Shown here piece after piece: positions 43,755-51,779 of a stretch of 64,000 bases of DNA. The notes under the pieces are model-generated. The model did not search any database and had not been told where the DNA came from. It was given only the letters and a program-made list of their open reading frames with translations. Each line of letters starts with the position of its first letter. The stretch's first letter is position 1. Location of the stretch: positions 1,612,001 through 1,676,000 of the forward strand of contig NZ_CP011853.1 of assembly GCF_001305675.1 (NCBI RefSeq). The letters run 5' to 3'. Source of the stretch: Gordonia phthalatica. Its GTDB lineage: Bacteria; Actinomycetota; Actinomycetes; Mycobacteriales; Mycobacteriaceae. Both the position numbers and the translations under genes were made by a program.

Positions 43755-44855
43755 ATGCGGATCACAGTCATCGGTGGCGGACACGGGTCGTACGCGGCAG
43801 CGGCGGAGATGTACGAGAAGGGCCACGACGTCGTCTGGTGGCGGCGTGACCGGCCCGCCTTCGACGCATTGCTCGCCGTCGGCGCGCTGCAGATCGACGA
43901 TCATCGCGGGGCGCGCACCGTGCCGATCGGCTCGGACGGCGGCGTCGCGATCGAGGCGGACCTGGGTGCGGCGATGAAGGGGGCCGAGGTCGTCATCGCG
44001 CCGGTGCCCGCCTTCGCTCACGAGGACCTGGCTCGCGCCATGGCACCGCATCTGGAGGACGGCCAGGTGGTCTACCTCCCGCCGGGCAGCTTCGGCTCGT
44101 ACGTGTTCGCCCGCGCCGCCGCGGAAGCCGGGAACTCGGCGAAGGCCGCGTTCGCCGAGACCGGAACCCTCCCGTACCTGGCGCGCAAGCACGGCGTCGA
44201 CCGCGTCGTCGTCAGCGGATACGCAACCCGACTGCCCACCGGCGTGTTCCCGGCGAACGACACCGATCGCGCGCTCGACGTGCTCGGCAGGGTGTACCCG
44301 GTGGAGCGTTCCGAGGACGCGCTGTCCGGTGCGCTGATGAACGCGGGCCCGGTCATCCACCCGCCGCTGATCTTGATGAACGCCGGTCCGCTCGAACACT
44401 TCGACGCGTGGGACATCCACAACGAGGGCACCCAGGACGCCATCCGCCGGGTGACCAACGCGCTCGACGCCGAACGCGTCGCTGTGCGCGAAGCGCTGGG
44501 CTACGGCGCCCCGCACTTCCCGCTGGCAGACCATTACTCGGCCGACGGCGACGAGTGGATGTACGGCAACGCCGCCCACGAGAAGCTGACCGACAGCGGC
44601 GACTGGCGCGAGAAGATCGACCTCCACACGCACCGCTACATGCGGGAGGACGTCGAGATCGGTCTCGCGCTCCTGACCTCGGTCGGCCGTTGGGCGGGCG
44701 TTCCGACGCCCGTCGCCTCCGGATTGCTCGCCGTCGCGAACGCCATCACCGGCCGCACCCCGGACACCGGCGGACGCACCTTCGAGGCGCTCGGGCTGGC
44801 CGGTCTCGATCGCGGTCAGATGACCAACCTGATGCAGGACGGGGTCGCGCTGTGA
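43755..44855 (+). CDS. NAD/NADP octopine/nopaline dehydrogenase family enzyme
   Basis: The 366-aa protein starts with a Rossmann motif VIGGGHGSYAAAAEM (about 5-19) and has the octopine dehydrogenase helical C-domain with the catalytic-type His in WDIHNEGTQD and further DWREK/HRYMREDV blocks. Such enzymes make or oxidise N-carboxyalkyl amino acids (opines) or related secondary amines. GAGGAGAG at 43743-43750 supports ATG 43755. Its stop overlaps the next start (GTGA). Together with the transporter it probably serves catabolism. Confidence 0.85.
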   Translation: MRITVIGGGHGSYAAAAEMYEKGHDVVWWRRDRPAFDALLAVGALQIDDHRGARTVPIGSDGGVAIEADLGAAMKGAEVVIAPVPAFAHEDLARAMAPHLEDGQVVYLPPGSFGSYVFARAAAEAGNSAKAAFAETGTLPYLARKHGVDRVVVSGYATRLPTGVFPANDTDRALDVLGRVYPVERSEDALSGALMNAGPVIHPPLILMNAGPLEHFDAWDIHNEGTQDAIRRVTNALDAERVAVREALGYGAPHFPLADHYSADGDEWMYGNAAHEKLTDSGDWREKIDLHTHRYMREDVEIGLALLTSVGRWAGVPTPVASGLLAVANAITGRTPDTGGRTFEALGLAGLDRGQMTNLMQDGVAL

Positions 44856-45847
44856 GCATCACCTCTGTGGCGGTCGTCGGTGCCGGACGCATGGGCGAGG
44901 GCATCGCCGCGGCACTCGCCTTCGGTCGGGTCGACGTCACCATCGTCGACCTGCGCGATCGCGGCGACGCTGCACTCGACTACCACCTCCGCACCCTCGA
45001 CGCCGTGCGTCGTGCGTTCGAGATGAAGGTCGCACTCCGCCTGCTCGACGAGGCGGACCTACCCGAGGTTCTCGGTCGCGTTCGCGTCCTGGATCGTCAC
45101 GCGGCGGAACCCGTGATGGCCGAGGTCGGACTCGTCTTCGAGGCCGTGCCCGAGATCCTCGAGGTGAAGCGGGAGGCTTTCTCGTGGATCGAGTCAGTCG
45201 TCGCGACCGACTGCCCGATCGCATCGACAACGTCCAGCTTCCTCGTGGACCGTCTCGCCGAATGTGTCGATCGTCCCGAACGACTCCTCAACGCGCACTG
45301 GTTGAACCCTGCCGACCTGATGCCGCTCGTCGAACTCAGTGCGAGTTCGGTGACCGCCCCCGCCGTCGTCGACGCCACCCGCGATCTCCTGACCGCGGTG
45401 GGTAAGCAACCGGTCGTGTGCGCCGCGTCGCCCGGCTACATCGTCCCGCGCTTGCAGGCCCTGGTGATGAACGAGGCCGCCCGCATGGTCGAGGAGGGCG
45501 TGGCGAGCGCCGAGGACATCGATCACGCCGTCCGCATCGGCTTCGGCTCCCGCTTCGCGGTGCTCGGTCTCCTCGAGTTCATCGACTGGGGCGGCTGCGA
45601 CATCCTGTTCCACGCGTCCAACTACCTGCGCACTGAGTTGGGGGAGCGTTACGCCCCCGCCGCCGTCGTCGAGGAGCACATGGCCTCGCAGCGCCGAGGG
45701 GTCACCGACGGCGCCGGCTTCTACACGTTCGACCCCGACACGGTCGATGCCTACCGCGCCCAGCGGACCGCGGACTTCGCCGCCGTTCTCGGCGCCACCG
45801 GAAATCTCCGCCACTACACCGCACAGCCCACACCCATCGAGGTTTGA
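44852..45847 (+). CDS. 3-hydroxyacyl-CoA dehydrogenase family protein
   Basis: The 331-aa protein has an N-terminal NAD motif VVGAGRMGEGIA (8-19) and the family block NAHWLNPADLMPLVEL containing the catalytic His. The C-domain is present (PGYIVPRLQALVMNEA). This family also includes carnitine dehydrogenase, lambda-crystallin and 3-hydroxybutyryl-CoA dehydrogenase. Its translational coupling to an opine-dehydrogenase-like enzyme suggests a non-CoA hydroxy acid or carnitine-like substrate, but this is inference. GTG 44852 is chosen from homology and the GTGA overlap. Confidence 0.85.
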   Translation: MSITSVAVVGAGRMGEGIAAALAFGRVDVTIVDLRDRGDAALDYHLRTLDAVRRAFEMKVALRLLDEADLPEVLGRVRVLDRHAAEPVMAEVGLVFEAVPEILEVKREAFSWIESVVATDCPIASTTSSFLVDRLAECVDRPERLLNAHWLNPADLMPLVELSASSVTAPAVVDATRDLLTAVGKQPVVCAASPGYIVPRLQALVMNEAARMVEEGVASAEDIDHAVRIGFGSRFAVLGLLEFIDWGGCDILFHASNYLRTELGERYAPAAVVEEHMASQRRGVTDGAGFYTFDPDTVDAYRAQRTADFAAVLGATGNLRHYTAQPTPIEV

Positions 45848-45857
45848 GGAACCGCTC

Positions 45858-47249
45858 ATGACACTGAAGGATCTACCCGCGACCACCGTCGCAGCCACCG
45901 AGCCCGCCGCCACCGAGCCCGCAACCCACCGCGAACCGACCGTTCGCATCGCCATCGCCTCCGGTGTCGGCACGATCCTGGAGTTCTACGACTTCGCCAT
46001 CTACGGCACGGCGACGGCGCTGGTCTTCAACAAGGTCTACTTCAACGTGTCCGACCCGTGGCTGGGCACCTTCCTCGGATTCGCGACCTTCGCGATCGGC
46101 TTCCTGATGGCGCCCATCGGTGCGGCGCTGTTCGGCCAGTTCGGCGACCGATATGGTCGACGGACGGCGCTGGCCACGGCGTTCGTCATGATGGGCAGCG
46201 CGACGCTGATCATGGGTCTGGTGCCGGACTCCCGATCGATCGGGATCGCGGCGCCGATCATTCTCGTCTTCCTGCGGATGGTGCACGGTATCTCCCGTGG
46301 CGGTGAGATCGGCGGCGCGGTCACGATGGCGGCCGAGCACGCACCCGTGCATCGGCGCGGCTTGTACGGCTGCTTCGTCACGCTCGGCTCGCCCGTCGGC
46401 GCGATCCTCGCCAACATCGCGTTCGCGCTCGTCCTGCTCCTGCCGATGGATCAGGTCATCGCGTGGGGCTGGCGCATCCCGTTCCTCGTCGGCGGCGTCG
46501 TCCTCGTCATCGGGATCTGGACGCGGATGCGGATCGCCGACACGCCGGCCTTCGCGGAGGCCGACAAGAAGGCCAAGGCCCTGGAGGACGCCGACGAGGC
46601 ACCGATCCCGTCCGGACTCGCCGTGCTCCGCACCGACTGGCGCAACGTCGCCAAGACCGCGGGCATCAACATCGGCCAGAACTGCTACGCCTTCCTGTTC
46701 TTCACCTTCATGCTGTCGTTCCTCACCGAGGTCGCTCCCGGTCGCGGATTCTCGCGGTCCTCGGTGGTCTGGGGAATCACCCTGGCGCTGGTCTGCCACG
46801 CGGCGACCGTCGTGCTGAGCAGTCACCTCTCGGACCGGCTCGGTCGCAAGGCCGTCGTCGGATTCGGCATGGCGACGTCGATCGTCTTCGCGCCGATCCT
46901 GTTCGCGGTCGCCGCCCACGGCTCGCTCGTCGCCTGCATCACGGTGATCTGCATCGGGTTCGCCCTCACCGGATTCATTTACGGTCCGATGTTCACCCTG
47001 TTCGCCGAGATGTTCCCCGTGCGGCAGCGGTACAGCGGCGTCGGTGTCGGATACCAGGTCGGTGCGATCGTCGGCGGCGGCATCGCGCCGCTGGTAGCCA
47101 ACCGGATCGTCGCGGTCACCGGCAGCGTGGTGCCGGTCGGCTTCTACGCCGCCGCGCTGATGATCGTCAGCCTCTGCTTCCTGCTGCGGGTTCGCGAGAG
47201 CGCGCCGCTGGCGGTGGGCAAGACTCTCCGCGAACGAATCGGGAGGTAG
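45858..47249 (+). CDS. MFS transporter, metabolite:H+ symporter (MHS) type
   Basis: The 463-aa protein has 12 predicted membrane segments and MHS features: GTILEFYDFAIYGTATAL near the N-terminus, the MFS loop GQFGDRYGRRTAL and RMVHGISRGGEIGGAVTM. MHS carriers import organic acids, betaines or shikimate-like compounds with protons (ShiA, ProP, KgtP). It follows the dehydrogenase gene by 10 bases and closes the operon, so it likely imports the substrate those enzymes use. Confidence 0.88.
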   Translation: MTLKDLPATTVAATEPAATEPATHREPTVRIAIASGVGTILEFYDFAIYGTATALVFNKVYFNVSDPWLGTFLGFATFAIGFLMAPIGAALFGQFGDRYGRRTALATAFVMMGSATLIMGLVPDSRSIGIAAPIILVFLRMVHGISRGGEIGGAVTMAAEHAPVHRRGLYGCFVTLGSPVGAILANIAFALVLLLPMDQVIAWGWRIPFLVGGVVLVIGIWTRMRIADTPAFAEADKKAKALEDADEAPIPSGLAVLRTDWRNVAKTAGINIGQNCYAFLFFTFMLSFLTEVAPGRGFSRSSVVWGITLALVCHAATVVLSSHLSDRLGRKAVVGFGMATSIVFAPILFAVAAHGSLVACITVICIGFALTGFIYGPMFTLFAEMFPVRQRYSGVGVGYQVGAIVGGGIAPLVANRIVAVTGSVVPVGFYAAALMIVSLCFLLRVRESAPLAVGKTLRERIGR

Positions 47250-47261
47250 GGCACCCCGAGC

Positions 47262-47307
47262 ACAGAGCGGCGCGGCCACCGGATCGGTGGCCGCACCGCT
47301 GCTCTGT
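47262..47307. terminator. Terminator between MHS carrier and VOC genes
   Basis: CGGCCACCG pairs with CGGTGGCCG around GAT, with an imperfect outer stem ACAGAGCGG/CCGCTGCTCTGT. It lies between convergent genes. Confidence 0.7.
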
Positions 47308-47321
47308 TCAGGACCGCGGTC

Positions 47322-47762
47322 TCACTCGTCGCCGGACACCACCAGCGCCCAGAGCACGCCGAACGGGTCGCGGACCTGGCCGTAGTGATCGCCCCACGGA
47401 GCGAGTGCGAAGGGCATCGCGATCTCGGACCCGCGGCCGGTCATGGTCGCGATGAGTGCTTCCGCGTCGGCCACCGATTCCAAGCCGATGAGGAACGAGT
47501 AGATCGACGACGCCAACTGCTGTTCGCCTTCGCCGCCGCAGCCCTCGCCGAACGAGTCGCCGCCGGCCAGGGTCACCAGGCCGCCGTCGAGCTGCGCGTG
47601 GGCGACCGCGTCGGGCGGAGGAGTGAACGGGAAACCCGTCGTGTCGGTGTCTCCGTATTTCTGCAGGTCCAGCGAACCGCCGAAGACCTCGTGGTAGTAC
47701 GCGAACACTTCGGCTGCGTTGCCGGGGAGACTCAGGTACGGGCTGAAGTACTTCGTGGACAT
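47322..47762 (-). CDS. VOC-family protein (PhnB/glyoxalase-like)
   Basis: The 146-aa protein has the paired beta-alpha-beta-beta-beta repeats of the vicinal oxygen chelate fold, opening with YFSPYLSLPGNAAEVFAYYHEVFGG and ending with WGDHYGQVRDPFGVLWAL, as in PhnB-like proteins. Members range from metal enzymes to antibiotic-binding proteins; the substrate is unknown. It is divergent from the ABC-F gene, which makes a role in drug response thinkable, but there is no direct evidence. ATG 47762 fits family length better than an earlier in-frame start. Confidence 0.8.
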   Translation of the reverse strand: MSTKYFSPYLSLPGNAAEVFAYYHEVFGGSLDLQKYGDTDTTGFPFTPPPDAVAHAQLDGGLVTLAGGDSFGEGCGGEGEQQLASSIYSFLIGLESVADAEALIATMTGRGSEIAMPFALAPWGDHYGQVRDPFGVLWALVVSGDE

Positions 47763-47835
47763 GCGAAGGATCTTTCCTGGGGCCGGTGGCATGGTGCGGG
47801 CGAGGATATCAACTCGACCGTCGCTGCGGTGGACG

Positions 47836-47872
47836 ATAATTCGGTTGCGGTCCGGTACACAGCCGGTACCCT
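47836..47872 (+). promoter_or_regulatory. Probable WhiB7/WblC-type promoter
   Basis: An AT-rich block ATAATT (47836-47841) lies exactly 3 bases before a -35 TTGCGG (47845-47850), and 16 bases later comes a -10 TACCCT (47867-47872, TANNNT). WhiB7 acts with the main sigma factor at promoters with an AT-rich block immediately upstream of -35, often reading CGGTTGNGGT as here. The predicted start is 47879-47880, at the GTG of the leader peptide. Confidence 0.6.
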
Positions 47873-47879
47873 CGGACCC

Positions 47880-47903
47880 GTGCAGTACCTCCTCTTCCTC
47901 TGA
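47880..47903 (+). other. Possible leaderless leader peptide (7 residues) upstream of ABC-F gene
   Basis: GTG CAG TAC CTC CTC TTC CTC TGA encodes MQYLLFL if initiated at the predicted transcription start. Short hydrophobic leader peptides precede many inducible antibiotic-resistance genes of the ABC-F and Erm classes, where drug-stalled ribosomes change the downstream fold. The assignment is inferred from position. Confidence 0.45.
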
Positions 47904-48032
47904 GTCGACGACAGTCCGCGCCTCGTAGAGCCCAGCTCCGAGTGCGCGGATCGACGTATGTCATTCAGCCCGTCTCCGGGCACCGTCGTCTGTCAGCGTC
48001 GACCGATCGGTCCGCCGACGCATGGAGGAAAC
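47904..48032 (+). promoter_or_regulatory. Structured leader of the ABC-F mRNA
   Basis: This 129-base leader can form a stem with TCCGCGC-CTCG (47915-47925) against CGAG-T-GCGCGGA (47939-47950), extended by GTCGA (47904-47908) with TCGAC (47951-47955). An alternative pairs GACGAC (47907-47912) with GTCGTC (47985-47990). Mutually exclusive stems next to a leader peptide suggest attenuation. GGAGGAAAC before ATG 48033 is the ribosome-binding site. Confidence 0.4.
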
Positions 48033-49631
48033 ATGTCTGTCCGAACTCATCGAAGCGTTCTCGAACGCAGCCAACTCACCCTGACCGAGGTCGCGGTCGT
48101 GCGCGGCGGCCACCGTGTCCTGACCGACGTCTCGTTGACCGTCGTCACCGGCTCGCGAATCGCCATCGTCGGCGAGAACGGCCGCGGCAAATCGACGCTC
48201 CTGCACGTCCTCGCCGGAACGCTGACCCCCACGTCCGGACGCGTCGTCGCGCACGGCACCGTCGGCATCGCGGAACAGGAGTTGATCGCCGACGACGACC
48301 GCACGGTCGGCGACATCGCGGCCGACGCCATCGCGGATTCGCAGGCGGTCCTGTCCGAACTCGACCTCCTGGCGGCGGCGATGGCCGATGGCGAGGACGT
48401 CGCCGCCGCGTACGGCGAGGCATTGGAGAACGCCGAGTCCCTCGACGCGTGGGATGCGGAACGCCGCGTCCGGCTCGCGCTCGACGAACTGGGGGTGTCC
48501 GCCGCATGGGACCGGCCGTTGACCGAACTGTCGGTGGGTGAACGGTACCGTGTCCGGCTCGCCTGCCTGCTCGGCGGCACCGACGACTTCCTGCTGCTCG
48601 ACGAGCTGACCAACCATCTCGACGCGCGCGCCCTCGACTTCCTCACCGCGAGCGTGCGGACCCGGCGCGGTGGCGTCGTGATCGTCAGCCACGATCGTGC
48701 GCTGCTGGCCGACCTCGACGGCACCGTGGTCGACCTGGATCCGACGCCGGACGGTCGCCCCGCGGTCTACGGGTCATTCGAGGACTACCGACCGGGGCGG
48801 GAGGCGATGTGGGCGCGATGGCGGCAGGAGTTCGACCGCGAACGGAACCGACGGCAGCAGTTGGTGGATGATCTCAGCGCCGCGCAGAACCGACTCGTCA
48901 GCGGCTGGCGCCCGCCGAAGGGGACCGGCAAGCACCAAAGGGCGACCCGCGCCGGCGGGCTGGTCCGCAATGTGCGACGCAGACAGGAGGACCTCGACGC
49001 ACACCGGCTCACGACTCCGCCACCGCCGCAACGGTTCTCGATGCCCGAGGTCGCGACCCGACCGGGCAGCGGTCTGCTCGTGGCAGAGGATGTCACCGTC
49101 AGGGACCGACTGACCCGACCGACGTCGCTCCGGCTCTCCGGCGGCGATCGGCTTCTGGTGACCGGCCCGAACGGGGCGGGGAAGTCCACCCTGCTCGCGG
49201 TCCTGGCGGGCGATCTGGTTCCCGATACCGGGCGGGTGGTGCGCCTCGGCGGTGCGCGGATCGTCACCCTTCGTCAGGAATCCGATCTGCCTGCGGATGT
49301 CCGAGCCGCGGACTTCTTCGCGCAGGAGGTGCATCGACACGGCGGGCCGGACATCGGGCTGTCGTCGCTGGGGCTGCTCCGGTCGACGGAGGCGGGCAAG
49401 CGTGTCGGGGAATTGTCGACCGGGCAGGTGCGGCGGCTCGAACTGGCCATCGCGGTCGCGTCGATGCCCGACGTCCTGCTCCTCGACGAGCCGACGAATC
49501 ACCTCTCGATCGCGCTCGTCGACGAGCTCACCGACGCACTGCAGGCGACGCGGTCCGCCGTGGTCGTGTCCACGCACGACAGGCAGATGCTGCGTGATCT
49601 GTCCGGCTGGGCGCGGATGCGGTTGCCGTGA
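48033..49631 (+). CDS. ABC-F family ATPase, probable ribosome-protection type
   Basis: The 532-aa protein has two ABC domains and no membrane segments. Walker A motifs are GENGRGKS (47-54) and GPNGAGKST (378-386); signatures are LSVGERYRVRLA and LSTGQVRRLELA; both Walker B regions read LLLDE. A charged linker of about 80 residues with a basic tip (PPKGTGKHQRATRA) joins them. This is the layout of antibiotic-resistance ABC-F proteins that displace macrolides, lincosamides or pleuromutilins from the ribosome. Housekeeping EttA-like proteins are the alternative, but the sequence is more divergent and the promoter looks drug-inducible. Confidence 0.85.
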   Translation: MSVRTHRSVLERSQLTLTEVAVVRGGHRVLTDVSLTVVTGSRIAIVGENGRGKSTLLHVLAGTLTPTSGRVVAHGTVGIAEQELIADDDRTVGDIAADAIADSQAVLSELDLLAAAMADGEDVAAAYGEALENAESLDAWDAERRVRLALDELGVSAAWDRPLTELSVGERYRVRLACLLGGTDDFLLLDELTNHLDARALDFLTASVRTRRGGVVIVSHDRALLADLDGTVVDLDPTPDGRPAVYGSFEDYRPGREAMWARWRQEFDRERNRRQQLVDDLSAAQNRLVSGWRPPKGTGKHQRATRAGGLVRNVRRRQEDLDAHRLTTPPPPQRFSMPEVATRPGSGLLVAEDVTVRDRLTRPTSLRLSGGDRLLVTGPNGAGKSTLLAVLAGDLVPDTGRVVRLGGARIVTLRQESDLPADVRAADFFAQEVHRHGGPDIGLSSLGLLRSTEAGKRVGELSTGQVRRLELAIAVASMPDVLLLDEPTNHLSIALVDELTDALQATRSAVVVSTHDRQMLRDLSGWARMRLP

Positions 49632-49661
49632 GCAGTGCGTCGCTGTTCCCTGATCAGTGAG

Positions 49662-50432
49662 CTAGCTCGGCCAGTACATGCTGTCCGGCGTGGCCCGCGC
49701 GCCGAAGATCGCCTGACCGACGCGCACGCAGGTGGAGCCCTCCTCGATGGCGAGTTCGTAGTCGCCGGACATGCCCATCGACAGGCCGCCGTCGCCGATC
49801 AGGTCGGGATCCTCGTCGCGGATCCGGTCGCGCAGGCCGCGAAGCAGCTGGAAGCAGGGGCGGACGCGGTCGACGTCGTCGGAGAACAGCGCGAGGGTCA
49901 TCAGCCCTCGCACGCGCAGGGACGAATAGTTCGGCAGTTGCTTGAGCAGGGCGGGCAGGTCGTCGGGTGTGAGCCCGTACTTGCTCTCCTCGTCGGACGT
50001 GTTCACCTGGACATAGACGTCGAGGCTCCGGCCGGCGGCCTGCAGGCGACGGTCCAGCGCTTCGGCGACGCGCAGGCTGTCGAGTGCCTGGAACTCTCCG
50101 GCGAAGGCGGCGACATCCTTGGCCTTGTTGGTCTGCAGGTGGCCGATCACCGACCACGAGACGTCGAGGTCGGAGAGGTTGCCGTGCTTTCGCTTGGCCT
50201 CCTGCACCTTGTTCTCGCCGAGCTGATGGCACCCCGCGGCGACGGCGTTGACGATCCGCTCCTCAGGCACGGTCTTGCTGACCGGGAGGAGGCGGACGTC
50301 TCCGGGATCTCGGCCTGCGCGTCGCGCGGCCGCGTCGATCTTGGCCTGCACCGCTGCGATGTTCCGTCGGAAGTCGTCCACCTCGACGGCGGTCGTGTAC
50401 TGGGGCTGGTTCGCGGGATCGGCATCGGTCAT
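49662..50432 (-). CDS. YggS-family PLP-binding protein
   Basis: The 256-aa protein is a single-domain PLP protein with the cofactor Lys in LLPVSKTVP, QLGENKVQEA, WSVIGHLQTNKAKDV and SMGMSGDYELAIEEGSTCVRVGQAIFG. The family buffers free pyridoxal phosphate and affects amino acid homeostasis. The gene follows an MFS exporter gene by 26 bases on the same strand. In many actinobacteria yggS sits near ftsZ; here it does not, which suggests an additional copy or relocation. Confidence 0.92.
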   Translation of the reverse strand: MTDADPANQPQYTTAVEVDDFRRNIAAVQAKIDAAARRAGRDPGDVRLLPVSKTVPEERIVNAVAAGCHQLGENKVQEAKRKHGNLSDLDVSWSVIGHLQTNKAKDVAAFAGEFQALDSLRVAEALDRRLQAAGRSLDVYVQVNTSDEESKYGLTPDDLPALLKQLPNYSSLRVRGLMTLALFSDDVDRVRPCFQLLRGLRDRIRDEDPDLIGDGGLSMGMSGDYELAIEEGSTCVRVGQAIFGARATPDSMYWPS

Positions 50433-50458
50433 GCCTCGATTATCCCCAACCGTGCAAA

Positions 50459-51643
50459 TCAGTTGGGCGGAGCCTGATCCCGTGCACGGTCCCGCAGCCC
50501 GGCCCAGGCCAGGAGGGCGGAGACCGCCGTGACGCCGCCGAGCACCCCGAGGCCGACCGGCAGCGCGGCGACCGCGGCCACGCCGCCCACCAGCAGCGGT
50601 CCGCCGGCGTCGCCGAGCTCGCGGCCCATCTCGGCGTTGCCCATCGTCCGCCCCATCCGTTCCTCCGGGGTGACCGACGCGAGGTGACTGAACGCCAGCG
50701 GGGTCACGGTGCCGATCGCGATACCGAGGCCGGCTGCGGCGATGAACAGGGTGGCGGCGTGCGGTGCGACGGCGATCAGAACGACGCACGCGGCCGCGAC
50801 GGCGAGTCCGACGGTGCTGCCGCGTCGGGCCGCGAGGCGACCGGCATCGTGCAGAGCACCGACGCGCGGCTGCGCGAAGATCGACCCGAGCGCCAGCACC
50901 GCGACGGCGGCGGGTCCGACGAGCGCGGGAAGGTCCAGCTGCGTCGCGAGGTAGGGGAGGAATCCGACGGCCACGCCGAGGACGCCCGTCGACGTCGCGA
51001 GAATCATGGTGGGGACCAGGAATCCGCGGTCGGTGGTCTGCCGGATCAGGTCGGCGACGGTGTACCGAGGGCGCGGGACCACCGGCAGGGCGGGCATCCC
51101 GACGACCACCCACACCGCGGCGATAGCTCCGACCGCGGCCATCGTGCCGAACACGGCGGCGATGCTCCACCAGTGCGCGATCGCGACGCCGATCAGCGGG
51201 CCGAGCACATAGCCGACACTCTTCCACGCCCCGTATCGGCCGAAGTAGCGGCCGAGCTGCTTCGGGCCCGCCAGCCGCGCGACCGATGCCGATGAGGCAG
51301 GGGAGAAGGCCGACGCGGCGATGCCCTGACCCAGCCGTGCCACCGCGAACAGCAGCGGCGTCGGATGCACCACCGCCACACACGAGGCCAGGACGAAGGC
51401 GACGAGGCCGCCGACGATCACCGGCTTGGTCCCGATCCGGTCGCTCAACGATCCGAAGACCGGTTTGAAGATCACCTCGGCGACGTCGTACAACGCCAGG
51501 ATCAAACCGAGTCCGAGAATGCTGAGGCCGATGTCCGACGACTCGCTGCCGAGGACCGCAGCGACGCCGTGCGCACCGAACGCAGTGGTGAAACCGGCGA
51601 GAAACAGGGGAGGGAGCGCGCGATCCGAGGCGGGCGAGGTCAC
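50459..51643 (-). CDS. MFS transporter, drug-exporter-like
   Basis: The 394-aa protein has 12 hydrophobic segments with the MFS loop GSLSDRIGTKPVIVGG after helix 2 and the helix 4/5 pattern RLGQGIAASAFSPASSASVARL. DHA1-type exporters have this form. I place the start at GTG 51643: TATCTT stands 6 bases upstream, predicting a leaderless transcript; homology does not extend beyond it. It is divergent from the arsR stub/acr3 pair. Substrate unknown. Confidence 0.82.
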   Translation of the reverse strand: MTSPASDRALPPLFLAGFTTAFGAHGVAAVLGSESSDIGLSILGLGLILALYDVAEVIFKPVFGSLSDRIGTKPVIVGGLVAFVLASCVAVVHPTPLLFAVARLGQGIAASAFSPASSASVARLAGPKQLGRYFGRYGAWKSVGYVLGPLIGVAIAHWWSIAAVFGTMAAVGAIAAVWVVVGMPALPVVPRPRYTVADLIRQTTDRGFLVPTMILATSTGVLGVAVGFLPYLATQLDLPALVGPAAVAVLALGSIFAQPRVGALHDAGRLAARRGSTVGLAVAAACVVLIAVAPHAATLFIAAAGLGIAIGTVTPLAFSHLASVTPEERMGRTMGNAEMGRELGDAGGPLLVGGVAAVAALPVGLGVLGGVTAVSALLAWAGLRDRARDQAPPN

Positions 51644-51710
51644 GTGAGGAAGATAGCGCACACCCGGTGGTCGGTCATCGATCGGACCGGCGGCCTGAGA
51701 TGATGGAGGC

Positions 51711-51779
51711 ATGGCGGAACAGGAGATCGTCGTCGACCCGGTGTCGGCGACTCGGTGCACTTCGGTGCTCGGCCGATGA
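51711..51779 (+). pseudogene. Possible ArsR N-terminal stub
   Basis: The 22-codon frame from ATG 51711 (GGAGGC directly upstream) reads MAEQEIVVDPVSATRCTSVL and ends at TGA overlapping the acr3 ATG as ATGA. Its Val-x-Ala-Thr-Arg-Cys pattern resembles the first residues of actinobacterial ArsR repressors that normally precede acr3, but the whole helix-turn-helix is absent. It may be the scar of a deletion that joined arsR codon 20 to acr3, and may still help translate acr3. Confidence 0.4.
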
